Both the position numbers and the translations under genes were made by a program. Positions 25,791-34,746 of a DNA stretch of 64,000 bases are shown here, in pieces; position 1 is the stretch's first letter, and each line of letters opens with the position of its first letter. This DNA is from Klebsiella michiganensis (lineage in GTDB: Bacteria; Pseudomonadota; Gammaproteobacteria; Enterobacterales; Enterobacteriaceae). The notes under the pieces are model-generated. The model was not told the DNA's origin. It worked only from the letters and a program-made list of their open reading frames with translations, and searched no databases. Location: the NCBI GenBank assembly GCA_000963575.1, contig CP011077.1, positions 1,302,001-1,366,000 on the forward strand, given 5' to 3'.

Positions 25791-27185
25791 ATGACAGCAT
25801 TTCCGAAAACATTTCTGTGGGGCGGTGCCATTGCCGCAAACCAAGTTGAAGGGGCATGGCAGGAGGACGGGAAGGGAATTTCAACCTCGGACGTCCAGCC
25901 ACAGGGCGTCTTTGGCCCGGTGAAAGAGCGCGTACCGGGAGACTGCGGACTAAAAGATATCGCTATCGATTTTTACCACCGCTACCCGCAGGATATTGCG
26001 CTGTTTGCCGAAATGGGGTTCAGCTGCTTACGCGTTTCTATCGCCTGGACGCGTATCTTCCCGCAGGGTGACGAGCTTGTACCGAACGAAGCCGGGCTGG
26101 CGTTTTACGACAAACTGTTTGATGAGCTGGCGCGGCACGGGATTCAGCCGATGGTGACGCTGTCTCACTACGAGATGCCGTGGGGGCTGGTTAAGCAATA
26201 CGGTGGCTGGGGCAATCGTAAAGTTATCGACTGCTTTGAACGCTATGCCCGCTGTGTGTTCACCCGCTATCAGCATAAGGTCAAGCTGTGGCTGACGTTT
26301 AATGAGATCAACATGTCGCTGCACGCGCCGTTGACCGGCGTTGGGCTCGAAGGCGAGCCGGAAAAAGGTGCAATTTATCAGGCGATTCATCATCAGCTGG
26401 TTGCCAGCAGCCTGGCGGTTAAGGCCTGCCATGACATCATCCCGGACGCCAAAATTGGCAATATGCTGCTGGGCGGCCTGATGTACCCGCTCACCTGCAA
26501 GCCGGATGACGTGCTGGAAACGCTGCAGGAAAATCGCAGCTGGCTGTTCTTCGGCGACGTTCAGTGCCGGGGCAGCTATCCGGGCTATATGCTGCGCTAC
26601 TTCCGCGACAACGGTATTCAGCTTGAAATTAGCGAGCACGATCGTGCGATCCTGAAAAATACCGTCGATTTTATTTCGTTCAGCTATTACATGACCGGCT
26701 GCGTCACGGCGGATGAAGAGCTTAACGCGAAGGCGCGCGGCAACATTCTTAGCATGGTGCCGAACCCGCATCTGGCAAGCTCCGAATGGGGCTGGCAGAT
26801 TGACCCGGTCGGGCTGCGCATTTTGCTCAACACCCTGTGGGATCGCTACCAGAAGCCGCTATTTATTGTTGAAAACGGCCTTGGGGCAAAAGACAAACCC
26901 GAAGGTGACGGCACGATCAACGATGACTATCGCATCAGCTACCTGAACGACCATCTGGTACAGGTGGGTGAAGCGATTGAGGACGGGGTAGAAATGATGG
27001 GTTACACCAGCTGGGGGCCAATCGACCTGGTCAGCGCCTCGAAGGCTGAACTGTCGAAGCGCTACGGGTTTATCTATGTTGACCGTGATGACCAGGGAAA
27101 TGGCTCGCTGTCGCGTTCAAGAAAGAAAAGCTTCCACTGGTACAAAGAGGTGATTGCCACCAACGGCGGCAGCCTGAAGCCCTAA
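25791..27185 (+). CDS. 6-phospho-beta-glucosidase, GH1 family
   Basis: A 464-residue glycoside hydrolase family 1 enzyme that cleaves the phosphorylated glucoside brought in by BglF. N-terminal FLWGGAIAANQVEGAW signature, acid/base glutamate in TFNEIN, nucleophile in IVENGLGA, and the SK..RYGFIYVD C-terminal segment typical of 6-phospho-specific members such as BglA, BglB and AscB. AAAGGAGAGTGAC precedes the ATG. Orthology among these E. coli paralogues cannot be decided by eye, so no symbol is given. Confidence 0.93.
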   Translation: MTAFPKTFLWGGAIAANQVEGAWQEDGKGISTSDVQPQGVFGPVKERVPGDCGLKDIAIDFYHRYPQDIALFAEMGFSCLRVSIAWTRIFPQGDELVPNEAGLAFYDKLFDELARHGIQPMVTLSHYEMPWGLVKQYGGWGNRKVIDCFERYARCVFTRYQHKVKLWLTFNEINMSLHAPLTGVGLEGEPEKGAIYQAIHHQLVASSLAVKACHDIIPDAKIGNMLLGGLMYPLTCKPDDVLETLQENRSWLFFGDVQCRGSYPGYMLRYFRDNGIQLEISEHDRAILKNTVDFISFSYYMTGCVTADEELNAKARGNILSMVPNPHLASSEWGWQIDPVGLRILLNTLWDRYQKPLFIVENGLGAKDKPEGDGTINDDYRISYLNDHLVQVGEAIEDGVEMMGYTSWGPIDLVSASKAELSKRYGFIYVDRDDQGNGSLSRSRKKSFHWYKEVIATNGGSLKP

Positions 27186-27198
27186 GCCGTAGCCACAG

Positions 27199-27225
27199 GA
27201 GGGAAAACACGTTTTCCCTCTTCAT
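27199..27225. terminator. bidirectional terminator between bglB-like gene and lysR gene
   Basis: A perfect 10-base stem, GAGGGAAAAC and GTTTTCCCTC, with a two-base loop (27199-27220), between convergent genes. It shares the 16-mer GTTTTCCCTCTTCATC with the terminator at 52202-52237. Confidence 0.75.
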
Positions 27226-27236
27226 CTTGTCTCCTG

Positions 27237-28157
27237 CTAAGCCACATTCACCAGCCGCTGAATAAACCCGCGCAGCCACATCAGCGCGGCGTCGCTGTTA
27301 TGGCGCTGGTGCCACAGCAGGGCGACCTCAAACGGTGGCACCTCAACGGGAACCGGACTCGCAGTCAGTCCCCAGGTTTTCTGCCAGCCTTCTGACAGCC
27401 CCTCAGGTACAGTGGCCAGCGCAGGCATCTGCATCAACAGGCCCGGCAGGGCGGCAAAATGCGGCGTTGTGTAGCTGATGTGGCGCGTCAGCCCAAGCTT
27501 CGCCAGCAGGGTGTCTATCTGGCTGCTGTTGGCTTCACGATAGCTGACCAGCGCGTGCTGGTGGGCTACATAGGCTTCTAACGACAGCGGCGCGCTGGCT
27601 TCGATTTGCTGCGGTTGCCAGAGCGTCACAAAATTCATGCTGGTCAGCACCTCACGCTCCAGCCAGCGGGCGCTTTGGTTCGCCACGCTTATCGCCATAT
27701 CCAGCTCGCCGCCTTCAAGCCTTTGCGCATCGGTAAACGGATCGCTTGCCACGACGTTAATGCGCATGCCCGGCGCGTCCTGTTTTAGCGCGGGAATGAG
27801 TTTTGGCATCAGCCACATTTCAACCCAGTCGGTCATGCCGATAGTGACGGTTGCTTTGGCGCTGGCCGGGCAAAATTCCGCCTGCTGGAAGAGGGCGCTT
27901 TGCAGTTGCTCCAGCAGGGGCATCAGTTCGGTGTGCAGCTCGCTTGCGCGGGCGGTGGGCTGCATGCGGTGACCGCTGCGAATAAATAGCGGGTCGTCGA
28001 ACATATCCCGCAGCCTTGCCAGCGCGCCGCTGACCGCCGGCTGCCCGAGATGCAGCTTGTCGGCGGCCAGCGAAACGCTTTGTTCGCGGAACAGCACGGC
28101 AAAAGCGATCAGCAAATTAAGATCGATCTTGCGGAAATCATTTTCTTTGATAGTCAT
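27237..28157 (-). CDS. LysR-family transcriptional regulator
   Basis: A 306-residue LysR regulator of the NodD/LeuO-like group: N-terminal winged helix-turn-helix (LNLLIAFAVLFREQSVSLAADKLHLGQPAVSGALARLRDMFDD) and a substrate-binding domain. ATG 28157 has GGAGAAATA in front; the longer frame starting MIGEI is less likely. It is divergent from an exported metallo-hydrolase with 78 bases between, the usual arrangement for a LysR regulator and its target. Confidence 0.88.
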   Translation of the reverse strand: MTIKENDFRKIDLNLLIAFAVLFREQSVSLAADKLHLGQPAVSGALARLRDMFDDPLFIRSGHRMQPTARASELHTELMPLLEQLQSALFQQAEFCPASAKATVTIGMTDWVEMWLMPKLIPALKQDAPGMRINVVASDPFTDAQRLEGGELDMAISVANQSARWLEREVLTSMNFVTLWQPQQIEASAPLSLEAYVAHQHALVSYREANSSQIDTLLAKLGLTRHISYTTPHFAALPGLLMQMPALATVPEGLSEGWQKTWGLTASPVPVEVPPFEVALLWHQRHNSDAALMWLRGFIQRLVNVA

Positions 28158-28235
28158 TATTTCTCCAATCAATTGGCGTGATGATACGCCCGACGGGATA
28201 CTGGCGGCAAGTTGAACACCTGCTCGGGGAATAAA

Positions 28236-29192
28236 ATGAAAACTTTGCTCATGCTTCTTACGCTTTTAAGCGGCGCGATTTCCACTCCTGTTCTGGCCAG
28301 GACTCAGGCTATTACACAGCAGCAATCGCCTGGGTATTACCGCATGATGCTGGGGGACTGGCAAATTACGGCGGTGTCGGACGGCACCGTGGTGGTGCCG
28401 CTGGATAAACTGCTGACGCATATTACGCCGCAGAAGTTACGCCAGCGTATGGCGGAAGACGCGATGACGCCCGCCGCAGAAACGTCGATTAATGCCTTTG
28501 TCATCAACACGGGAAGTGAGCTGATTCTGGTGGATACGGGGGCCGGGCCGCTATTCGGCCAGGCGGGCGGACACCTGCTGGAGAATCTGCGGGCGGCGGG
28601 GATTGCCCCTGAGGATATTTCTCTGGTGCTGCTGACCCATATCCACGCCGACCACTCCGGCGGAGTGGAATACGGTGGCAAGCCCACCTTCCCCAATGCG
28701 ACGGTTCGCGTTGAGCAGAAAGATGTCGATTTCTGGCTCAACCCCGCGCATCTCAGCGACGTTGAGCCGGGCCAGCGTCACACCTTTGCGGAATCCGAAC
28801 GCTCGCTGCGCCCGGTTATTGACGCCGGTAAGCTAAGCACCTTCCATGCCCCGGCTGAAATCCTGCCGGGCATCGAGGCCATTCCTGCCGCGGGGCACAC
28901 GCCGGGCAGCGTGATTTATCGCCTCAGCCGTGGCGGGCAAAACATGCTGATGTGGGGCGATATTATTCATGCTAAAGCGGTGCAGATGCCCGATCCTGAG
29001 GTGGCGATTCATTTCGACGTTAACCAGCCCCAGGCGATTGCCACGCGTGAAAAGGTATTAAAACTGGCGGCTCAGGAAGGTGACTGGGTAGCGGCGGCGC
29101 ACATTGCTTTCCCGGGGTTTGGCCATGTGAAAGAAGAAGGGAAAGCCTGGCGCTGGGTGCCGATAAATTACAGCAGTCAGGCCGGAAAGTAG
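28236..29192 (+). CDS. exported MBL-fold metallo-hydrolase
   Basis: A 318-residue metallo-beta-lactamase-fold enzyme with a signal peptide (MKTLLMLLTLLSGAISTPVLA). The zinc motif is THIHADHSGG (H-x-H-x-D-H), with LVDTGAGPLFG before it and MWGDIIHAKAVQ after, resembling AHL-lactonase and glyoxalase II type proteins rather than beta-lactamases. The substrate cannot be told. ATG 28236 lies behind GGGGAATAAA. A strong GC hairpin (29198-29219) follows. Confidence 0.85.
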   Translation: MKTLLMLLTLLSGAISTPVLARTQAITQQQSPGYYRMMLGDWQITAVSDGTVVVPLDKLLTHITPQKLRQRMAEDAMTPAAETSINAFVINTGSELILVDTGAGPLFGQAGGHLLENLRAAGIAPEDISLVLLTHIHADHSGGVEYGGKPTFPNATVRVEQKDVDFWLNPAHLSDVEPGQRHTFAESERSLRPVIDAGKLSTFHAPAEILPGIEAIPAAGHTPGSVIYRLSRGGQNMLMWGDIIHAKAVQMPDPEVAIHFDVNQPQAIATREKVLKLAAQEGDWVAAAHIAFPGFGHVKEEGKAWRWVPINYSSQAGK

Positions 29193-29197
29193 AAACA

Positions 29198-29219
29198 GGC
29201 GCCACATCAACGTGGCGCC
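29198..29219. terminator. GC-rich hairpin between MBL gene and yohP
   Basis: GGCGCCAC and GTGGCGCC flank ATCAAC, an 8-base perfect stem between convergent genes. There is no clear T-run, so it may be only a partial terminator. Confidence 0.45.
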
Positions 29220-29226
29220 AGCGCAG

Positions 29227-29310
29227 TTAAAAGATCATTTTGAATACGCCGGTCACCACCAGCAGCCCGATGAGGAAAATGATCAGAATGGCCCATAAAA
29301 TAATTTTCAT
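29227..29310 (-). CDS. yohP: small inner membrane protein YohP
   Basis: A 27-residue protein consisting of a single hydrophobic helix (MKIILWAILIIFLIG then LLVVTGVFKMIF), identical to E. coli YohP as I recall it except for one Val-to-Ile change. AAGGAG stands six bases before the ATG. YohP is a stress-induced small membrane protein of unknown role, inserted after translation. Its presence confirms this stretch as the E. coli yoh region. Confidence 0.93.
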   Translation of the reverse strand: MKIILWAILIIFLIGLLVVTGVFKMIF

Positions 29311-29421
29311 TAGCGCTCCTTACCTTTTAGTTGGTTCTTTTTGAGTATAGGCAAGGATGAGCGGACAGGGGGGAGTTGCCTCCCCGTAGACGGAATAATC
29401 GATAAAAGGGTGAAGCTGAGC

Positions 29422-30159
29422 TTAACGCTGTGGTTTACCGGCCGCGAGCAGGAAGATCATTGGTCGCTCGGCCTCTTCTGCCAGCGCTGGGTTGAGGGCG
29501 ATTTGTTCAGCCTCCGGGCCCCATTCGTCGAGCTTTTCAATTACAAAGCCGCTTTCAATCAGGGCATTAATCCAGGTGGCCAGCCTGCGGTGCTGCTTCT
29601 TCACGCCTTCTGCAAACCAGTTGCTGAGGCGTTCGCCTTCTTGTTGATAATGATTGACCGGCCAGCTGCGTTGCCCGGTCCGATCCTGTAACCAGGCCTG
29701 CTCCAGCGGTGCGGTATAGATCGGGTGTTCGGCGGTAAACACCAGCTTGCCGCCCGGCACCAGCGCCTGCTCAAGCGTGGCAAACAGCGGATGAATGTCC
29801 TCCAGGTAGTGAAGTGCCAGCGAACTGTAGGCGACGTCGATGCTGTTTGCCGGCAGCCGCAGCGTGGAAAGATCTTCCCGTCGGTATTCAATCCCTGGGC
29901 CATCAGTCATTTCACGGGCTTTGGCGAGCATCAGAGTGGATACATCCAGCCCGACCGTTCTGGCCGCACCGGCATCTCTCGCGTAGCGGCAAAACCAGCC
30001 GTAGCCGCAGCCTAAATCCAGTACCTGCTTGCCCGCCAGCGGCGGCAGCATTGCCTGAACTTTTGCCCACTCGGGGGCGCCATCCAGACCTTTTATCGAG
30101 CGGTCCAGCGTGGCATAACCGGCAAAAAAGGCCGGGTCGTCATAGATATTTTGCGTCAT
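29422..30159 (-). CDS. class I SAM-dependent methyltransferase
   Basis: A 245-residue methyltransferase with the SAM motif VLDLGCGYGWFCRYA (about residues 46-60), GLDVS, and the Methyltransf_11 loop YSSLALHYLED. The substrate is not evident. No operon partner: the NTF2-like gene upstream on the same strand ends about 90 bases away. Confidence 0.85.
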   Translation of the reverse strand: MTQNIYDDPAFFAGYATLDRSIKGLDGAPEWAKVQAMLPPLAGKQVLDLGCGYGWFCRYARDAGAARTVGLDVSTLMLAKAREMTDGPGIEYRREDLSTLRLPANSIDVAYSSLALHYLEDIHPLFATLEQALVPGGKLVFTAEHPIYTAPLEQAWLQDRTGQRSWPVNHYQQEGERLSNWFAEGVKKQHRRLATWINALIESGFVIEKLDEWGPEAEQIALNPALAEEAERPMIFLLAAGKPQR

Positions 30160-30250
30160 AAATCCTCCGCATTTGTCAGGCCATCATTGGCCAGCAGGAA
30201 TTTTAGACGCGACGCCGCCGGAAAGAAAACCGACTCCGGCGGCAAAACCG

Positions 30251-30718
30251 TTAAAAACCGAAATGACTTAGTTCAGGATGATCGTCCGGGCGGCGGCCCA
30301 GCGGCCAGAAGAAGGCGCGTTCGCTCTCTTTGATAGGCGTGTCGTTGATACAGGCGTGACGGTTAATCATCAGGCCCTGTTCGTCAAACTCCCAGTTTTC
30401 GTTGCCGAAGCTGCGGAACCAGTTGCCGGAATCATCGTGCCATTCGTAGGCGAAGCGTACCGCAATACGGTTTCCGTCGTGCGCCCAGATTTCTTTGATT
30501 AGCCGGTAGTCCAGCTCTCGCTGCCACTTGCGCGTTAAAAAGCCGACAACAGCCTCACGGCCATCAACAAACTCAGCCCGGTTGCGCCAGTGGGTATTCA
30601 GGGCGTAAACCTGCGAGACGCGTTCAGGATCGCGGCTGTTCCAGGCGTCTTCCGCCAGGCGAACTTTTTGTTTTGCCGTTTCGAGCGTAAAGGGGGGAAC
30701 CGGGGGTTTTATCGTCAT
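30251..30718 (-). CDS. NTF2-like protein, DUF1348 family
   Basis: A 155-residue nuclear-transport-factor-2-like fold protein with the DUF1348 pattern (PPFTLETAKQKVRLAEDAWNSRDPERV and the SFGNENWEFDEQGLM segment). The function of the family is unknown. It is divergent from a TetR regulator, with two matching inverted repeats between, so it is most likely that regulator's target. Confidence 0.85.
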   Translation of the reverse strand: MTIKPPVPPFTLETAKQKVRLAEDAWNSRDPERVSQVYALNTHWRNRAEFVDGREAVVGFLTRKWQRELDYRLIKEIWAHDGNRIAVRFAYEWHDDSGNWFRSFGNENWEFDEQGLMINRHACINDTPIKESERAFFWPLGRRPDDHPELSHFGF

Positions 30719-30737
30719 GATCTGCTCCTGTAAATGT

Positions 30738-30755
30738 GTAGACAGGTCTGTCTAC
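30738..30755. promoter_or_regulatory. TetR-type operator 1
   Basis: GTAGACAG-GT-CTGTCTAC, eight-base arms, in the divergent spacer between the DUF1348 gene and the TetR gene. Start-to-start distance to operator 2 is 36 bases. Confidence 0.75.
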
Positions 30756-30773
30756 TTAGCTAAGCTATCCTGG

Positions 30774-30791
30774 GTAGACAGATTTGTCTAC
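30774..30791. promoter_or_regulatory. TetR-type operator 2
   Basis: GTAGACA-GATT-TGTCTAC, seven-base arms, same sequence as operator 1 outside the centre. Likely bound by the TetR protein starting at 30825. Confidence 0.75.
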
Positions 30792-30824
30792 ATACGGCAT
30801 GATAGTTTTTTGACAGGAGAGATC

Positions 30825-31391
30825 ATGCCTATTGCGACCCCCGGCGCCCGCGATCGCATTTTGCACACCGCGCACGATTTGTTTTACCGCGATGGCATTC
30901 GTGCCACCGGTATCGACCGAATAATCAAAGAAGCCTGCGTCACTAAAGTGACCTTCTACCGGCATTTTCCGGCAAAAGATGACCTGATCCGGGCCTTTCT
31001 GGATTATCGGCATCAGCGCTGGATGGCGTGGTTTGGCCGCACGCTTGAAGCGCAAATCGGTGAGCGTAAAGGGCTGGCGGAAGCGTTAGCGGCTACTTTG
31101 CAAAACTGGTTTGACGACGAGGCGTTTCGCGGCTGTGCGTTTATCAACTCGGCGGTGGAAATGGCCGAGGCGCTGCCGGAAACGCTGCCGATCGCCCGCG
31201 CCCACAAGCAGGCGATGGTGCAATGCCTGGCCGGTTATTTGCCCGATAATGCAGGCGGCCGGCGGCTGGCGGAGATGCTGGCGCTGGTGATTGACGGGGC
31301 GATAGTCAAAGCCCAGCGCGATGGTGATGGCGAAGAGGCACTGCTTCTGCTGCGGGCATGGCTGGCGTTGCTGCCCGCGGCAGAAAGTTAG
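30825..31391 (+). CDS. TetR-family transcriptional regulator
   Basis: A 188-residue TetR regulator with a helix-turn-helix at about residues 27-50 (GIDRIIKEACVTKVTFYRHFPAKDDLI). ATG 30825 is preceded by CAGGAGAGATC; the frame is open further upstream but that part contains the two operators. It overlaps the 3' end of yohD by four bases. Confidence 0.9.
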   Translation: MPIATPGARDRILHTAHDLFYRDGIRATGIDRIIKEACVTKVTFYRHFPAKDDLIRAFLDYRHQRWMAWFGRTLEAQIGERKGLAEALAATLQNWFDDEAFRGCAFINSAVEMAEALPETLPIARAHKQAMVQCLAGYLPDNAGGRRLAEMLALVIDGAIVKAQRDGDGEEALLLLRAWLALLPAAES

Positions 31392-31951
31392 TCGTCTTTT
31401 TGCCGGTGCTTAAACCACAGGCGGATGCCCACGACCAGCCCCACGGCAACAATAAGCCAAATCCAGTGGCGCAGATGCGCATCCAGGCTGTGCAGCCAGG
31501 GGCCGACGACTTCGCCGCCCAGATAGCCCAGCGTCGTAAACAGCGTGGCCCACAAAATGGCGCCGCAGATATTCAGCGGGATAAACAACTTTGGCGGCAG
31601 CTTGCTGGCGCCGATGATAATCGGCCCGACGATGCGAAACCCGTACATAAAGCGGCTGCCAATCACGAATAAATACGGATGGCGGTTGATCAGGGCCTGT
31701 GCTTTGGCCACTTTCTTTTGATGCTTTTTAAACCGAGCCAGCAGGGCACTGCCGAAATGCCTGCCGACCAGGAACAGAACCTGATCGCCAATCATGCCGC
31801 CAAGCGCGACAGACAGCACCACCAGTGGGAAGGTCAAAAGCCCCTGATGCGCGGCCACGCCGCCTAGCAGGGTAATGGTTTCCCCCTCAGCCATGCTGCC
31901 GATAATCAGCGCGGCGTAGCCGTATTGTTCTATTAAGCCATTGATATCCAT
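31388..31951 (-). CDS. yohD: DedA-family membrane protein YohD
   Basis: A 187-residue DedA protein close to E. coli YohD (MDxNxLIxQYGYAALxIGS, GGVAAHQGLL, RFMYGFR). DedA proteins are multi-spanning and are linked to undecaprenyl-phosphate/lipid flipping and proton-motive-force homeostasis. I chose ATG 31951 on similarity; in-frame ATGs at 31975 and 31984 exist and GGAGG lies between. A repeat element begins only 30 bases upstream. Confidence 0.9.
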   Translation of the reverse strand: MDINGLIEQYGYAALIIGSMAEGETITLLGGVAAHQGLLTFPLVVLSVALGGMIGDQVLFLVGRHFGSALLARFKKHQKKVAKAQALINRHPYLFVIGSRFMYGFRIVGPIIIGASKLPPKLFIPLNICGAILWATLFTTLGYLGGEVVGPWLHSLDAHLRHWIWLIVAVGLVVGIRLWFKHRQKDD

Positions 31952-31980
31952 TAAGTTGGACTTTCCTCCATGCATATCCG

Positions 31981-32242
31981 TCATACTTCAAGCTGCAGGT
32001 GCGCTGGCTGCACCCAGTTTATTCCGCTCATCCTTGAGCTTCGCCCTTGCAGGGCCGATGCAAGCAGCATTCAAATCTGCTCCCGGCAGATTTGTCACTC
32101 CAGTCACATAGGTATCCATGCTCCTGAAGATTACTGAGAGGCACCCTGTCTCTCACCGCCGGCTCGCCTTTGGCGATTCAAATTGGTTCCTGACGAATTT
32201 GTCCCGGCCTTGCCGCCTGCCTGCAACTTGAATTATGTAGGG
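31981..32242. repeat. palindrome-ended repeat (MITE-like) between yohD and yohC
   Basis: A non-coding stretch of about 260 bases whose ends are imperfect inverted repeats: TCATACTTCAAGCTGCAGGTG at the left, and at the right (32218-32242) a run whose complement begins ACATAATTCAAGTTGCAGGCA. Internal short palindromes occur, for example GAGAGGCACCCTGTCTCTC near 32136. It resembles dispersed repeats with ACTTCAAGTTGCA ends that I know from several Enterobacterales genomes. Confidence 0.65.
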
Positions 32243-32386
32243 ATGAAACGTTTTCTTAAAGCATACAACTCATCGCCGCCGGGCTGGCACAGAATCGGAG
32301 ATTTTTTTCGCCTGGTTAAATAATAACCTGAAGGTGAATTATACTTGGAGTATCGCAAGCATTTGCGCCGCAGGTCCGGAGGTTGT

Positions 32387-32974
32387 ATGAGCCATGTCTG
32401 GGGATTGTTCTCCCATCCTAATCGGGAAATGCAGGAAATTAAGCGCGAGAACGAGTCCGTCTCGCATCACTACACTCACCATGTGCTGTTGATGGCGGCC
32501 ATCCCCGTCATCTGCGCGTTTATCGGCACCACGCAAATCGGCTGGAACTTCGGGGACGGCACCTACGTTCAGCTCTCTATGTTTACCGGCCTGTATCTGG
32601 GCATTGTTTTCTACGCCCTGATGCTGGGCGGCGTCGCGGTGATGGGGCGGGTTATCTGGTGGATGGCCCGTAACTATCCGCAGCGTCCGTCGCTTGCCCG
32701 CTGTATGGTCTTTGCCGGCTATGTGGCCACGCCGCTGTTCTTAAGCGGGATTGTGGCGCTTTATCCGCTGGTCTGGCTGTGCGTGGCGGTAGGTGCCCTG
32801 GCGCTGGTCTACACCGGCTATCTGCTCTATGTCGGCGTGCCGGACTTCCTTGGCATCGACAAAGAAGAGGGGATGAGTTTTTCCAGCTCAACCCTGGCCA
32901 TTGGCGTGTTGGTACTGGAAGTTCTGCTGGCCGTCGCGGTTATTCTTTGGGGCTACGGCTACCGTTTGTTCTGA
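32387..32974 (+). CDS. yohC: YIP1-family inner membrane protein YohC
   Basis: A 195-residue protein with five hydrophobic segments, same length and sequence type as E. coli YohC (MSHVWGLFSHPNREMQ..., QIGWNFGDG). Function unknown; Yip1 relatives act in membrane traffic in eukaryotes. GGAGGTTGT precedes ATG 32387. Confidence 0.93.
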   Translation: MSHVWGLFSHPNREMQEIKRENESVSHHYTHHVLLMAAIPVICAFIGTTQIGWNFGDGTYVQLSMFTGLYLGIVFYALMLGGVAVMGRVIWWMARNYPQRPSLARCMVFAGYVATPLFLSGIVALYPLVWLCVAVGALALVYTGYLLYVGVPDFLGIDKEEGMSFSSSTLAIGVLVLEVLLAVAVILWGYGYRLF

Positions 32975-33135
32975 CGAGTCAAATTGACGGACACTTTTGA
33001 TATAACGTTACGATTCTTAACTGGCAGTCAAGCGGGGCGGCGGAGTATGATTCCGGCGCCCCGCACGTTTATGTCATCCTGATGACGATTAGCGGTGAGC
33101 CTCTACTTTTCCGGAATCATTACAGAAGTGTCACC

Positions 33136-34077
33136 ATGCCGACAAAAATCCGTTTATCGTTGTTCAGCCTTGCGCTGATGATGACTGTGCCTTTTGCCCC
33201 GCAGGCAGAGGCCAGTAAGGTCGCCACCCACGCGGCCAGCGCCGGCCAGGAGATTGCCTCCGGCAGCGCCATGATTGTCGATCTGCAAACCAACAAGATT
33301 CTCTATTCCAGCCATCCGGATCTGGTTCGTCCTATTGCCTCCATCACCAAGCTGATGACAGCGATGGTGGTGCTGGACGCCCATCTGCCGATGGATGAAA
33401 TGCTGAAAGTGGACATCAGCCACACGCCTGAAATGAAAGGCGTTTACTCTCGCGTTCGTCTGAACAGCGAGATCAGCCGCAAAAATATGATGCTGCTGGC
33501 GCTGATGTCGTCTGAAAACCGCGCGGCGGCAAGCCTGGCGCACCACTATCCTGGCGGCTACGACGCGTTTATCCGCGCGATGAATGCGAAGGCGAAGTCC
33601 CTTGGCATGACTCATACCCGCTATGTGGAGCCGACCGGCCTGTCGATTGAGAACGTATCGACCGCGAGCGACCTGACTAAGCTGCTGATTGCCACGCAGA
33701 AGTATCCTCTGCTGGGGCAACTCAGCACCACCCATGAAGATATGGCAACCTTCCGCAACCCGGCTTATACGCTGCCGTTCCGTAACACCAACCACCTGGT
33801 GTACCGCGAGAACTGGAATATCCAGCTGACGAAGACCGGTTTTACCAATAACGCAGGCCACTGCCTGGTGATGCGCACTGTGATCAACGGCCGCCCAGTG
33901 GCGCTGGTGGTGCTGGATGCGTTCGGGAAATATACCCACTTCGCCGACGCCAACCGCCTGCGAAACTGGATGGAAACCGGTAAAGTGACCCCGGTTCCGG
34001 CGGCGGCGTTAAGCTACAAGCGCTCTAAAGCGGCGCAAATGGCAAGTAACACCGCAGCAGGTTCAGAAGAAGAGTAA
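33136..34077 (+). CDS. pbpG: D-alanyl-D-alanine endopeptidase PBP7
   Basis: A periplasmic low-molecular-weight penicillin-binding protein that cleaves DD-crosslinks in peptidoglycan. The 313-residue product has a signal peptide (cleavage near residue 26, PQAEA), the S69-x-x-K72 motif (SITK), SSEN, and KTGFTN. ATG 33136 matches E. coli PbpG. Its stop touches the stop of the convergent GNAT gene. Confidence 0.97.
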   Translation: MPTKIRLSLFSLALMMTVPFAPQAEASKVATHAASAGQEIASGSAMIVDLQTNKILYSSHPDLVRPIASITKLMTAMVVLDAHLPMDEMLKVDISHTPEMKGVYSRVRLNSEISRKNMMLLALMSSENRAAASLAHHYPGGYDAFIRAMNAKAKSLGMTHTRYVEPTGLSIENVSTASDLTKLLIATQKYPLLGQLSTTHEDMATFRNPAYTLPFRNTNHLVYRENWNIQLTKTGFTNNAGHCLVMRTVINGRPVALVVLDAFGKYTHFADANRLRNWMETGKVTPVPAAALSYKRSKAAQMASNTAAGSEEE

Positions 34078-34632
34078 TCAGTCCGGCAGCGTCCCGTCTC
34101 CACCGTTGAGGGGGCGCTGCATCATCACGGTATCCCGCCAGTCCCCCAGCTTAAACCCGACGCTTCGCAGCCGTCCGACGGTTTCAAACCCGTTCTGGCT
34201 ATGTAATTTGCATGATCCGGTATTGTTTTCCCCGTCGCCAATCACCGCAATCATCTGCCGCCAGGGCCCTTTTTCACAGCGTGCGATTAGCTCACTCAGC
34301 AGAGCCTTGCCAATGCCACGCCCAGTCATACTGGCGTCGATATACACCGAATCTTCTACCGTATAGCGGTAGCCGGGGCGAGGGCGATAAATCGTGGCGT
34401 AACAGTAGCCAACGACTTGTTTGTTAATCACCGCAACCAGCCACGGCAGACCATAACTGCGAACTGCCGCGAGGCGCTCGGTCATCTGTTTTACATCAGG
34501 CGGGGTTTCTTCAAACGATCCTTTGCCGTTCAGTACGTGCCAGGCATAAATCGTTGTAATGGCAGGGATATCGTCGGGTGTCGCTTCCCTGACCAGGACT
34601 AAAGGGAGAGGCAACGTTTCTACTGCGGACAT
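34078..34632 (-). CDS. GNAT acetyltransferase, phosphinothricin/methionine sulfoximine type
   Basis: A 184-residue GNAT enzyme. Residues about 12-170 follow the pattern of Pat/Bar and MnaT acetyltransferases: REATPDDIPAITTIYAWHVL, GSFEETPPD, RPRPGYRYTVEDSVYID and the acetyl-CoA loop MTGRGIGKALL. Such proteins acetylate methionine sulfoximine, phosphinothricin or related amino acids; the exact substrate is not known. AAGGAG precedes the ATG. Confidence 0.87.
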   Translation of the reverse strand: MSAVETLPLPLVLVREATPDDIPAITTIYAWHVLNGKGSFEETPPDVKQMTERLAAVRSYGLPWLVAVINKQVVGYCYATIYRPRPGYRYTVEDSVYIDASMTGRGIGKALLSELIARCEKGPWRQMIAVIGDGENNTGSCKLHSQNGFETVGRLRSVGFKLGDWRDTVMMQRPLNGGDGTLPD

Positions 34633-34650
34633 CTTTCGCTCCTTGGGCAG

Positions 34651-34677
34651 AAAAAAGGGTGAAGTTACTCTTCACCC
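34651..34677 (-). terminator. terminator after dld
   Basis: GGGTGAAG and CTTCACCC around TTACT (34657-34677), with a run of A at 34651-34656 that is a U-run in the minus-strand transcript. It separates dld from the GNAT gene. Confidence 0.85.
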
Positions 34678-34746
34678 CGTTGCACTAATCTATGCCCAAA
34701 AAAGTGTGAAACATAGATTGCCCGTCATAGGAGAAACTTATCTCTG

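Noticed and set aside
26028..26771. 247-codon frame antisense to the GH1 gene
   Set aside because: Shadow of a conserved coding frame.
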